DNA from: Jannaschia sp. CCS1
Lineage (GTDB): Bacteria > Pseudomonadota > Alphaproteobacteria > Rhodobacterales > Rhodobacteraceae
Assembly: GCF_000013565.1 (NCBI RefSeq)
Contig: NC_007802.1
Location: forward strand, 3,844,001-3,908,000
Direction of reading: 5' to 3'
DNA length: 64,000 nt
Shown here: in pieces, positions 52,567-61,707 of the stretch
Position numbering within the stretch: the first letter of the stretch is position 1
Layout of the letters: every line of letters starts with the position of its first letter
Program-made: the position numbers and the translations under genes
Notes under the pieces: model-generated
Database searches by the model: none
What the model saw: only the letters and a program-made list of their open reading frames with translations
What the model was told of the DNA's origin: nothing

Positions 52567-53448
52567 ATGATCAAAAGTCGGGTGACCTTCAAGCAACTTG
52601 AAGCCTTCGTTTGCGTCGTGGATACGGGCACGTTTCGCAAAGCGGCCGGTATTCTCGGGACGACGCAGCCCAATATCTCCACCCGGATCGCCGCGCTGGA
52701 GGACGTGCTGGGGACCATCCTGATGCACCGGGATGCGGGCTCAATTCGCGTGACCGACAAAGGAGCGGAACTGTTGGAGGCCGCACGGGAAATCCTGCGG
52801 GCCGGCGAGAACTTTTTGGAAATCGCTGGCCGCCAAGACCTGATTGAAGATCGCCTCCGCCTTGGCGTGACAGAACTTGTCGCCTGCACCTGGCTCCATG
52901 ACTTCTTGCGCGCGTTCAAAGATCTTTATCCAGCGGTGCGGGTGGAGTTGGACGTGAACCTGTCGACAGAGATCGAGAAGGCGCTGATCACCCATCAGGT
53001 GGATCTGGCGCTGCAAACGGGGCCCTTCGCACGGCCTGTTCCCGGCACCTTACCGCTTGGCGACTATCCCTATTGCTGGGTTGCAGCGCCGTCCCTGACC
53101 CCGCCCGCAAGCTTTGCGGCGCTCTTCGACGGTCCTGTGATCAGCCATGGTCGCGACACGCGCGCCTCCCGCGCATTGGCGGAGCACGCGCGGGCGGAGG
53201 GGGTAGCCGTCAACCAGATCGTCCATTCCAGCAGCCTGACATCTTGCGTCGCCATGGCCGTAGACGCCATGGGCCCGGCGCTGTTGCCGCGTCTGATGGT
53301 GGAGGACGCGATAGCACAGGGGCGGTTGTCTGAGTTCACCTGCGGTTGGCTGCCGGATCAGTTGCAGCTCTTCGCCCGCTTCGATCCCCGCCGCACACCG
53401 CAATTCGTCCGCGCCGCAGCCGACCTGGCCGTCGAGATCGCAGGATAA
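52567..53448 (+). CDS. LysR-family transcriptional regulator
   Basis: This 293-aa protein has a helix-turn-helix (6-65, with FRKAAGILGTTQPNISTRIAALE) and a periplasmic-binding-protein-like effector domain (about 95-285). It reads in the same direction as the hyuA operon that follows after 93 bases, not divergent as is most common. It probably activates that operon through sites in the gap; the repeated CTTATCGG octamer is a candidate. Confidence 0.9.
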   Translation: MIKSRVTFKQLEAFVCVVDTGTFRKAAGILGTTQPNISTRIAALEDVLGTILMHRDAGSIRVTDKGAELLEAAREILRAGENFLEIAGRQDLIEDRLRLGVTELVACTWLHDFLRAFKDLYPAVRVELDVNLSTEIEKALITHQVDLALQTGPFARPVPGTLPLGDYPYCWVAAPSLTPPASFAALFDGPVISHGRDTRASRALAEHARAEGVAVNQIVHSSSLTSCVAMAVDAMGPALLPRLMVEDAIAQGRLSEFTCGWLPDQLQLFARFDPRRTPQFVRAAADLAVEIAG

Positions 53449-53454
53449 AATTTC

Positions 53455-53462
53455 CTTATCGG
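53455..53462. promoter_or_regulatory. CTTATCGG repeat upstream of hyuA operon
   Basis: CTTATCGG after a T-rich stretch matches the copy at 52549-52556 in front of lysR. The 93-base gap (53449-53541) also has the ribosome site GGAG (53531-53534) for hyuA. A shared LysR site is an inference. Confidence 0.35.
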
Positions 53463-53541
53463 TGGTGGTATTTCTATTGATTTGACGTCTCCAAGCCGCT
53501 GCCGTTCTATGGTGTCCTGCACGCACCTACGGAGCCCTACC

Positions 53542-55623
53542 ATGTCCTCTGCCCCCTACCGCCTTGGTGTCGATATCGGCGGGACCTTCACGGATGTCGT
53601 TCTGGAAGGCGCAGGCCAGCAGCACTCCACCAAGGTGCTGACGACCTATGCGGCCCCAGAGGATGCGATTATCGACGGGATGCAGCAGGTCTGCGCCAAG
53701 GCAGGCATCACCCCCGGTCAGATCACGCAGATCATCCATGGCACGACGCTGGCCACCAATGCCCTGATTGAGCGACGCGGGGCCAGGACGGCCCTGATCA
53801 CGACGGAGGGCTTCCGCGATGTGATCGAGATGCGGACGGAAAGCCGGTTCGAGCAATATGACCTGAATTTGCAACTGCCCGAGCCGCTGTTGCCGCGTCA
53901 GATGCGATTTACCGTGGCGGAACGGGTGAACGCCAAGGGCGAGGTGATGGTTAACCTTGATGAAGCTAGCGTTCGGGAGGTGGCAGGCCGGATCAGGGAA
54001 GCGGGGTTTGAGAGCGTCGCCGTTGGGCTGATCCATTCCTACCTCAACCCCGCCCATGAAAAGATGGTGCGCGACGTTCTGGCAGAGGTTGTACCAGGCG
54101 TGTCGGTTTCCCTGTCCTCCGAGGTCTCGCCGCAGATGCGGGAGTATGAGCGGTTCAACACCGTCGTGGCCAACGCCTATATCAAGCCGCTGATGTCATC
54201 GTATCTGGGACGGCTGAAGAAGAGGTTGGGCGATGAGGGCGTGACCTGCCGCATCTTTCTGATGCATTCGGGTGGGGGGATTATCTCGATCCAGAACGCA
54301 GCGGAATTTCCTGTACGGCTGGTGGAATCCGGGCCCGCCGGTGGCGCGGTGTTCGCGGCCCACATCGCAGCGCGCTACGGGTTGGACAAAGTGTTGTCCT
54401 TCGACATGGGCGGTACCACGGCGAAGATCTGCCTGATCAAGAACCAGACGCCGAAGACCAGCCGCGTGTTTGAAGTGGCGCGGACATATCGGTTCAAGAA
54501 AGGATCGGGCATGCCTATATCAATTCCTGTAATTGATATGGTCGAGATTGGCGCGGGCGGCGGATCACTGGCCCATGTGGATGCGATGCGCCAGATCCGC
54601 GTGGGGCCGGAAAGCGCCGGGTCCGAACCCGGGCCAGCCTGCTACGGGCGCGGTGGGAACCGGCCTGCGGTCACCGATGCGGACCTGATCCTTGGTAAGC
54701 TGGACCCGGACAATTTCGCCGGAGGCTCCATCGTCCTTGATCCCTCAGCCGCCTCCTCCGCCCTTGAGGGCGTCCTCGGCGCTGCGCTGGGGATGGACGC
54801 CGTGGAAGCCGCCTTCGGCGTCGCGGAGGTCGTGGACGAAAACATGGCCAACGCCGCGCGGGTTCACGCGGTGGAGAACGGCGAGGACCTGAGCGACTAC
54901 ACCATGATCGCCTTCGGCGGCGCGGCCCCGCTGCATGGGGGTCGGCTGTGCGAGAAATTGGGCATTGCCCGCTGCCTTGTTCCACCCGGCGCAGGGGTGG
55001 GCAGTGCCATCGGGTTCCTGCGTGCGCCGTTTTCGTTCGAGGCCAACCGGTCGGTCTATATGACGCTGTCGGACTTTGATCCGCAGGTAATCAAGACGCT
55101 TCTGTCGGAACTTCAGACCGAGGCGATCGGCTTCGTGCGCACCTGCGATGCGAACGCGCCGATCCACTCTGAATTCAAGGTCTACATGCGCTATACCGGG
55201 CAAGGGTGGGAGATCCCCATCGACCTGTCCGAAGCTCAGGCCATGACCCCTGACGCCGCCACCTTCCAGACGCGGTTTGAAGAGGATTACGCCAAGCTCT
55301 TCGGGCGCACGGTGGCGGGCATGGATATTGAGATCACGGTCTGGTCCGTCAACGCGACAACCCCACCCGAACCGGTTGCGCGGATGACGGAAGCGCAGAG
55401 CACGGACGCCGCTGCCGCCACGCTTGGCACGCGCAATCTGTTCGACCCTGCCCAGGGCGCATTCCTTGAGGCTGCCGTGATCGACCGGACGGCCATGGGC
55501 ATTGGTCAGATCGCCCAGGGCCCCGCCACAATCACCGAGGATGAAACGACGATCATCCTGCCCGCCAGCCGCCGCGCCTCTTGTCAGCCTGACGGCTGCA
55601 TCGACCTTGTGAAGAAGGATTGA
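53542..55623 (+). CDS. hyuA: Hydantoinase A/oxoprolinase-family ATPase subunit (second copy)
   Basis: This 693-aa HyuA-type protein has LGVDIGGTFTDVVLEG (8-23), HGTTLATNALIERRGA, SFDMGGTTAKICLIK and PGPACYGRGG. ATG 53542 has GGAG seven bases upstream. It is clearly diverged from the copy at 3193, and its partner hyuB lies downstream rather than upstream. The TTAKICLI version of the central ATP motif resembles N-methylhydantoinase A. It should activate an amide, lactam or imide with ATP (family knowledge). Confidence 0.92.
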   Translation: MSSAPYRLGVDIGGTFTDVVLEGAGQQHSTKVLTTYAAPEDAIIDGMQQVCAKAGITPGQITQIIHGTTLATNALIERRGARTALITTEGFRDVIEMRTESRFEQYDLNLQLPEPLLPRQMRFTVAERVNAKGEVMVNLDEASVREVAGRIREAGFESVAVGLIHSYLNPAHEKMVRDVLAEVVPGVSVSLSSEVSPQMREYERFNTVVANAYIKPLMSSYLGRLKKRLGDEGVTCRIFLMHSGGGIISIQNAAEFPVRLVESGPAGGAVFAAHIAARYGLDKVLSFDMGGTTAKICLIKNQTPKTSRVFEVARTYRFKKGSGMPISIPVIDMVEIGAGGGSLAHVDAMRQIRVGPESAGSEPGPACYGRGGNRPAVTDADLILGKLDPDNFAGGSIVLDPSAASSALEGVLGAALGMDAVEAAFGVAEVVDENMANAARVHAVENGEDLSDYTMIAFGGAAPLHGGRLCEKLGIARCLVPPGAGVGSAIGFLRAPFSFEANRSVYMTLSDFDPQVIKTLLSELQTEAIGFVRTCDANAPIHSEFKVYMRYTGQGWEIPIDLSEAQAMTPDAATFQTRFEEDYAKLFGRTVAGMDIEITVWSVNATTPPEPVARMTEAQSTDAAAATLGTRNLFDPAQGAFLEAAVIDRTAMGIGQIAQGPATITEDETTIILPASRRASCQPDGCIDLVKKD

Positions 55624-55627
55624 GCCG

Positions 55628-57334
55628 ATGAGTGCTTCAAACGACGCCGGGCCCGGCAATGTCGCCTACCAAGTCATGTGGAACCGCCTGATCTCCATCG
55701 TGGAGGAACAGGCGCAAGCGTTGGTGCGCACGGCATTCTCCACCTCCGTGCGCGAGGCCGGAGATCTGAGTGCCGGGGTCTACGACACCCATGGCCGCAT
55801 GTTGGCTCAGGCCGTCACTGGCACACCGGGCCACGTTAACGCCATGGCCGATGCGGTGCCGCATTTCATCCGCCGCATCGGGCGGGACACGATGACTGAG
55901 GGCGACGTCTACATCACCAATGACCCATGGGAGGGCACGGGGCATTTGCACGACATCACCATGGTCACGCCATCGTTCAAGGACGGCGCGCTGGTGGGGT
56001 TCTTCGCCTGCACCGCCCATGTGGTGGATATCGGCGGGCGCGGGTTCGGGGCGGATGGCCAATCCGTCTACGAGGAAGGCCTCTACCTGCCGATCATGCG
56101 GTTCGCCGCGCGTGGAGAGGTCGATGAAACGCTGATCCGTATCGTGCGCGGCAATGTCCGCGAGCCGGATCAACTGGTCGGCGACATGTATGCGCTGGCA
56201 ACCTGCAACGAGATCGGCCACCGCCGTCTGATTGACATGATGGCAGAGTTCACGCTTAGCGATCTGGATGGAATCGCGGAGTTCATCCTGTCCAACTCCC
56301 GCCGCGCGACGTTGGAGCGGATCAATGCCCTGCCCCGCAAGGCTGCGGACGGAGAGATGACGGTGGACGGCTTCGACACACCAATCACCCTGAAAGCACG
56401 GGTCAGCATCGAAGAAGACAGGATCGTCACCGATTTCACCGGCACATCCGGCATCGACAAGAAGGGCATCAACTGCCCGATGGTCTATACGAAAGCCTAT
56501 GCCTGCTATGCGCTAAAGGTCGCGATTGCGCCCGAGATCCCCAACAACGCGGCCTCTCTCGCGCCGTTTGAGGTGACGGCCCCGGAAGGCACCATCGTCA
56601 ACGCCATGCATCCCGCGCCAGTGGCATTGCGCCATATCGTGGGGCATTTCGTGCCAGACGTCGTCTTCGATGCGTTCGACAAGATCGTCCCTGGCCTGGT
56701 GCCTGCCGAAGGGGCCGGGTGTCTATGCAACTTCCAGATGTCGGTGCGGCCAACCGCGCCCGGTGGCAGGCGCGCTGAGGTGCTGACATTCAATTCCGGC
56801 GGCTCCGGCGCGCGGCCCGAAGTGGACGGGTTGAACGCGACGGCCTTCCCCTCGGGCGTCATGACCATGCCGATTGAGGCCACAGAACACGCGGGCCCGG
56901 TGATCATCTGGCGCAAGGAACTGCGCCCGGGCTCCGGCGGGGCGGGCAGGACGCGCGGGGGCCTTGGTCAATACATGGACGTCAGCGCCATGCCGGGCCA
57001 CGAGTTCGACCTGCAGGCCATGTTCGACCGGGGCGGTCACCCTGCGCGCGGGCGGCGCGGGGGGCAGGCCGGTGCACCAACAACAATTGCGCAGGACGAC
57101 GGCACGGCAATGCGGGTCAAAGGCAAGCAATTCGTGGCAGAGGGGCGGCGCGTCCAAATGGCGTTCCCCGGGGGCGCAGGCTACGGAAACGCCGCTGATC
57201 GTGACCCGGCTCTGGTCAAACGCGATCTGGCGCGCGGCTACATCAGCGCGGAAGAGGCGTCGCGTGATTATGGGCTGTCGCCTAAGGACATTGCGGGCGT
57301 GGCGGCGAGTGTCGCCAGAGGCGAAGACATCTGA
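55628..57334 (+). CDS. hyuB: Hydantoinase B/oxoprolinase-family protein (second copy)
   Basis: This 568-aa HyuB-type protein starts 4 bases after the hyuA stop. It has EAGDLSAGVYDTHGRMLAQA, the TNDPWEGTGHLHDI metal-like segment and GGSGARPEVDGLNATAFPSG. The C-terminal RTRGGLGQY and PGGAGYGNAADRDP blocks are also present. It is full length and intact. It works with the HyuA encoded upstream. The substrate may come from the hydrolases that follow in the same operon. Confidence 0.92.
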   Translation: MSASNDAGPGNVAYQVMWNRLISIVEEQAQALVRTAFSTSVREAGDLSAGVYDTHGRMLAQAVTGTPGHVNAMADAVPHFIRRIGRDTMTEGDVYITNDPWEGTGHLHDITMVTPSFKDGALVGFFACTAHVVDIGGRGFGADGQSVYEEGLYLPIMRFAARGEVDETLIRIVRGNVREPDQLVGDMYALATCNEIGHRRLIDMMAEFTLSDLDGIAEFILSNSRRATLERINALPRKAADGEMTVDGFDTPITLKARVSIEEDRIVTDFTGTSGIDKKGINCPMVYTKAYACYALKVAIAPEIPNNAASLAPFEVTAPEGTIVNAMHPAPVALRHIVGHFVPDVVFDAFDKIVPGLVPAEGAGCLCNFQMSVRPTAPGGRRAEVLTFNSGGSGARPEVDGLNATAFPSGVMTMPIEATEHAGPVIIWRKELRPGSGGAGRTRGGLGQYMDVSAMPGHEFDLQAMFDRGGHPARGRRGGQAGAPTTIAQDDGTAMRVKGKQFVAEGRRVQMAFPGGAGYGNAADRDPALVKRDLARGYISAEEASRDYGLSPKDIAGVAASVARGEDI

Positions 57335-57350
57335 GGACAGGAGAAACTCA

Positions 57351-58052
57351 ATGACTAAAGTTGCACTGATAACTGCGGGCGGAAGCGGAATGGGCGCGGA
57401 CAGCGCAAGCGCGCTCGCGGCCGATGGCTACAAGGTCGGCATCCTGTCGTCCTCCGGCAAGGGAGAGGCGTTGGCCCATGAATTAGGCGGCGTCGGCGTG
57501 ACCGGTACAAACAAATCCGAGGACGATCTGCAAGCGCTCATTGATGCGGCGATGACCCATTGGGGCCGCGTCGACGTGTTGGTGAATTCAGCCGGACACG
57601 GCCCGCGCGCGCCCGTGCTGGAGTTGACCGATGCCGACTGGCACGAGGGGATGGAGGTCTATTTCCTCAACGCCGTGCGCCCATCGCGCCTTGTCACCCC
57701 GATCATGCAGGCCCAGGGTGGCGGCGCGATCATCAACATCTCCACCTTCGCGGCGTTCGAGCCCAATGCCGTGTTCCCGACCTCCGGCGTGATGCGCGCG
57801 GGCCTTGCCGCGTTCACCAAGCTCTTCGCCGACACATACGCGCCCGAGAATATCCGCATGAACAACGTGCTGCCCGGCTTCATCGACAGCCTGCCGGAGA
57901 AAGAGGAGTTCCGCGCGATGATCCCCATGGGCCGCTACGGGAACTCCCTAGGTGAGATCGCCAGCGTTGTGGCCTTCCTCGCCTCCGCCGGCGGGGCGTA
58001 TATCACCGGACAAAACATTCGTGTGGATGGCGGGATCACGCGGTCGGTTTGA
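57351..58052 (+). CDS. Atypical SDR-family protein lacking the catalytic Tyr/Lys
   Basis: This 233-aa protein has the SDR cofactor loop TAGGSGMG (8-15), VNSAG (78-82) and the late YITGQNIRVDGG block. The catalytic Ser131 position is present (NISTFAAF). Where classical SDRs have Tyr-x3-Lys, this reads Phe142 PTS Gly146, so both key residues are gone. It may have another base, or bind rather than oxidise. AGGACAGGAG precedes the ATG. It lies 16 bases after hyuB in the same operon. Confidence 0.82.
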   Translation: MTKVALITAGGSGMGADSASALAADGYKVGILSSSGKGEALAHELGGVGVTGTNKSEDDLQALIDAAMTHWGRVDVLVNSAGHGPRAPVLELTDADWHEGMEVYFLNAVRPSRLVTPIMQAQGGGAIINISTFAAFEPNAVFPTSGVMRAGLAAFTKLFADTYAPENIRMNNVLPGFIDSLPEKEEFRAMIPMGRYGNSLGEIASVVAFLASAGGAYITGQNIRVDGGITRSV

Positions 58053-58110
58053 CACGTTGAATGTCGCGCAACGCCCTTGACCCGCCCTGAAAATCCAGCG
58101 CGGATAGCAT

Positions 58111-60063
58111 ATGACCGACACGTTTGACGATATCCCCACTGTCTGGATCCCGATGCCCGATGGCGTGCGACTGGCCGCGCGCGTTTGGCTGCCAAAGGGG
58201 CCGTCTGCGGCTGTGCTGGAATACCTCCCCTACCGTCGCCGCGACGGAACCTCGCTGCGCGACGCCTCCGTTTATCCGGAGTTCGCGCGCATGGGTCTTG
58301 CGGGGGTGCGCGTCGACATACGCGGAACTGGCGATTCCGAAGGCCACTTTGACGACGAATACTCAGAGCAGGAGCTGAGCGACGGGGAAGAGGTGATCAG
58401 GTGGATCGCTGCTCAACCTTGGTGCGACGGCAACGTTGGCATGATGGGTATCTCCTGGGGCGGGTTCAATGCACTGCAACTGGCGGCCCGCAATCCACCC
58501 GCGTTGAAGGCCGTGATTTCCATCGCCTCAACGGTGGACCGGTTCGCCGACGATATCCATTTCAAGGGCGGCGCGCATCTGTCGGCTAATCTTTACTGGG
58601 CCACGCAAATGCTCAGTCGCGCAGCCATGCCGCCGGATGCGGCCGTCGTGGGCGAAGGCTGGCGGACGCAGTGGAAAGACCGGCTGGCGCATTTGCCCGC
58701 CCTGATCTTCCCCTGGATGGCGCATCAGCGCCGCGATGATTACTGGAAGCACGGCTCCATCTGTGAGGATTTCGGCGCGGTTGAGGCCCCGGCCATGATG
58801 ATCGCCGGATGGGCCGACGGGTACCGCAACACGCCGTGGGACGCACGGGAAGGCATCGGCAACGAAGCACGGTCGATCACCGGGCCATGGGTGCATCTTT
58901 ACCCGCATTTCGCGGTGCCGGAGCCTCGGTTGGACTTTGTCGGAGAGGCCGCACGCTGGTGGGGTCGATGGCTGCAAGACAAGGACACCGGCGCGGAGGC
59001 ATTGCCCGACCACCGGCTGTATCTGTCCGAGGCCGTCCGCCCGGACCAGACCCGCGCCCATGACCCGGGCCGCTGGATCGAGATCACACAGGGCGAAGAG
59101 ACGGAGACGGTCCTGCGCCTGTCCCCTGGCACCCTTGGTGCGACGGGTAGCGGCCAGGTGACGGTCCGGACGCCGCTGGATTGCGGCACCGATGCAGGAG
59201 AATTCTTCACCCAGGGGGCGGATACCGACCTGCCCGATGATCAGCGCGCCGATGACGGCATGTCGGTGTGTTTTGAAACCGCGCCCTTAACCACCCCGCT
59301 CGACATCATTGGCCGCCCGACCCTGCACGTGCCCGTCACGATCGATGCGCCTCAGGGCACCCTGATCGCACGGCTTGTGGATGTGCATCCCGATGGCACG
59401 TCCCACCGTATCAGCCTTGGCGTCCTGAACCTGTCTCATCGGAATGGCTCGGAGAGCCCCGCTGCGATGACACCCGGCAGGGTGGAGGAGGTGCGCGTGA
59501 TCCTGGACGCGACAGCCTACAGGATCCGCCCCGGGCACAGGTTGCGGCTGGCCATCTCCACCGCGTATTTCCCCATGATCGTGCCACCACCCACGGACGT
59601 CACCGCCACGCTATCGCTGGACACCGCGGCGCTTCATCTACCCTCCACCCCCTACACCGAAATCAATCTGCCGCAGGCGGGGCAAGACACGCGGCCGACC
59701 TTCCCAACCACCCCCGGCTCTGTCGCGCGCCGTGTCAACCGCGACCGCGCCAGCGGCACCACCTCCGTGACCATCGAGAGCGACAGCGGCACCACGACCC
59801 ACCCGGATTACGGCATCGCCTGGCGTGATGTTCGGCGCTCTGACTATACGATCACCCGGGGCGATCCGCTCAGCTATCGCGCGGTGGAGGTCTCGACGCA
59901 CGAGAGGACCCGTGACGGCATACTCACCCGCGTCATTGCCACGGGCCGCCTGCGCGCCACGGAAACCGATTGGATCATCGACGCCCGCATTGAAGCGACG
60001 GAGGATGATCAACCTTTTTTCAGCCGCGATTGGTCCCGGACCATCGCACGCGATCACATGTGA
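58111..60063 (+). CDS. CocE/NonD-family alpha/beta hydrolase (peptidase S15 type)
   Basis: This 650-aa protein has an S15 catalytic domain with nucleophile Ser115 in GISWGG. A VRVDIRGTGDSEG block and the C-terminal jelly-roll domain (about 350-560) typical of CocE and X-Pro dipeptidyl peptidases follow. The family hydrolyses cocaine, glutaryl-7-aminocephalosporanic acid esters or amides, and Pro-containing peptides. No signal peptide is visible. It lies between the hydantoinase genes and an M81 peptidase, which suggests an amide or peptide-like substrate. Confidence 0.88.
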   Translation: MTDTFDDIPTVWIPMPDGVRLAARVWLPKGPSAAVLEYLPYRRRDGTSLRDASVYPEFARMGLAGVRVDIRGTGDSEGHFDDEYSEQELSDGEEVIRWIAAQPWCDGNVGMMGISWGGFNALQLAARNPPALKAVISIASTVDRFADDIHFKGGAHLSANLYWATQMLSRAAMPPDAAVVGEGWRTQWKDRLAHLPALIFPWMAHQRRDDYWKHGSICEDFGAVEAPAMMIAGWADGYRNTPWDAREGIGNEARSITGPWVHLYPHFAVPEPRLDFVGEAARWWGRWLQDKDTGAEALPDHRLYLSEAVRPDQTRAHDPGRWIEITQGEETETVLRLSPGTLGATGSGQVTVRTPLDCGTDAGEFFTQGADTDLPDDQRADDGMSVCFETAPLTTPLDIIGRPTLHVPVTIDAPQGTLIARLVDVHPDGTSHRISLGVLNLSHRNGSESPAAMTPGRVEEVRVILDATAYRIRPGHRLRLAISTAYFPMIVPPPTDVTATLSLDTAALHLPSTPYTEINLPQAGQDTRPTFPTTPGSVARRVNRDRASGTTSVTIESDSGTTTHPDYGIAWRDVRRSDYTITRGDPLSYRAVEVSTHERTRDGILTRVIATGRLRATETDWIIDARIEATEDDQPFFSRDWSRTIARDHM

Positions 60064-60069
60064 TCTGCC

Positions 60070-61572
60070 ATGACCCGCCCAAAGCACCGGATCGCCATCG
60101 CCGGGTTTCAGCACGAAACCAACAGCTTTTCGCCCACACCCGCGACCCTTGCGGATTTTGAAATGGACGACAGCTGGCCCGGTCTGATGCGCGGGCCGGA
60201 GGTCATTGCCCGCACCCGGGGCATCAATCTGGCCGTCGCCGGGTTCATTCTTGCCGCCGAGGCGGACGCCGATGTTGAAATCCTGCCGATCCTCTGGGCC
60301 TCGGCAGAACCCTCCGGCCCCGTCACCGACCATGCCTTCGACACCATTGCGGCTGAGATCTTAGCTGGCCTCAAAGCGGCGGGTCCCATCGACGGCCTCT
60401 TTCTGGACCTGCATGGCGCTATGATCACCGAGAGCCATGACGACGGTGAAGGCGCTTTGCTGGCGATGATCCGCGAGACCCTCGGCCCCGATCTGCCCAT
60501 AGCAGTCAGCCTGGATCTGCATGCCAATATCTCGGACCAGATGGTAGACCTGTCCACGTCCATCGCGCTGTTTCGCACTTACCCGCACCTCGACATGGCG
60601 GATACCGGCGCACGGTGTTTTCCACAGCTGCTAGCGCAGATCGAAGGCGCGCGGCCCTGCAAGGCCTTCGCCAATGTGCCGTTCCTGATCCCGCTTCACG
60701 CCCAATGCACCGATATGGCGCCTATGGGGCCGCTCTACGCCTTGGCTGAGCAGCACGGTGTAGAACTTGCAGCGGGGTTCACCGGTGGCGACACGCGCCA
60801 TACGTCTCCCTCCGTCCTGGCCTATGCCGACACGCAGGAGGAGGCGGACCGGGCCGTCGCGACGGTGAGCGACGCCATGCTCGCCGTCGAACCCGCCTTC
60901 ATCGGCACGCCCCCACCGCCCGAGGAGGTCGTGCGTCAGGCGATGGCAATGCCCATGGGCACGCCGGTCATCATCGCGGATGTGGAGGATAACCCGGGCG
61001 GCGGAGGGTCGTCTGACACAACGGGCCTCTTGCGGGCCTTGGTCAGCGAAGGCGCGCAAGGGGCGCTTTTGGGTGTCCTGCATGACGCGGATGTCGCCAA
61101 GGCGGCCCATGACATCGGGGTCGGAGGCACCCTTGCGATGGACCTTGCCGGACGATCCGGCTGCGAGGGCGACGCCCCCTTCGAGGGACGCTTTCAGGTC
61201 ATGGCGCTGAGCGACGGACGCGTAGTCTATGAGGGGGTCATGTATGGCGGAGGAGAGGCGCAGATCGGCCCGTCCGCGCGTTTGAAGGTTCTGGATACCG
61301 CCGCCGATGTCCACGTGGTCGTCAGCACCATCCGCAACCAATGCCTCGACCGAGGATACTTCCGTGCTTTGGGGGTAAACCCCGAGGACGCCCGCATTGT
61401 TGCGATCAAAAGCACCGTCCATTTCCGGGAAGCGTTCGAGCCGATGGCACAGGCGGTTCTGACCACCCGCGTGCCCGGCGCACTGGCCAGCGACCTCAGT
61501 CAAGCGCCCTACCGCAACCTGCGACAGGGCGTCCGGATGGGGCCGGATGGATCCGCCTTTGAACGCGCTTAG
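60070..61572 (+). CDS. M81-family metallopeptidase (MlrC-like)
   Basis: This 500-aa protein matches the M81/DUF1485 family. Segments are GFQHETNSFSP (12-22), FLDLHGAM (111-118), SLDLHANIS (147-155) and YPHLDMADTG (171-180), which carry the Asp/His metal ligands. A C-terminal MlrC domain begins near 310 (VIIADVEDNPGGGGSSDTTG). MlrC of sphingomonads cleaves linearised microcystin fragments; other members are only predicted. It starts six bases after the CocE-type gene and is followed by a peptide-type ABC importer, so peptide or lactam turnover is likely. Confidence 0.88.
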   Translation: MTRPKHRIAIAGFQHETNSFSPTPATLADFEMDDSWPGLMRGPEVIARTRGINLAVAGFILAAEADADVEILPILWASAEPSGPVTDHAFDTIAAEILAGLKAAGPIDGLFLDLHGAMITESHDDGEGALLAMIRETLGPDLPIAVSLDLHANISDQMVDLSTSIALFRTYPHLDMADTGARCFPQLLAQIEGARPCKAFANVPFLIPLHAQCTDMAPMGPLYALAEQHGVELAAGFTGGDTRHTSPSVLAYADTQEEADRAVATVSDAMLAVEPAFIGTPPPPEEVVRQAMAMPMGTPVIIADVEDNPGGGGSSDTTGLLRALVSEGAQGALLGVLHDADVAKAAHDIGVGGTLAMDLAGRSGCEGDAPFEGRFQVMALSDGRVVYEGVMYGGGEAQIGPSARLKVLDTAADVHVVVSTIRNQCLDRGYFRALGVNPEDARIVAIKSTVHFREAFEPMAQAVLTTRVPGALASDLSQAPYRNLRQGVRMGPDGSAFERA

Positions 61573-61707
61573 GTCCCGGCTCTCCTGACATATCGCCCAC
61601 AACCCATGCAACTAACAGTTGAAACACAGGGGATTGTAGGCAGAATGCCCTGACAAATTCATAACGGGCCGGGCAAACCGACCTGAACGACAACAGTGGA
61701 GAGATAC

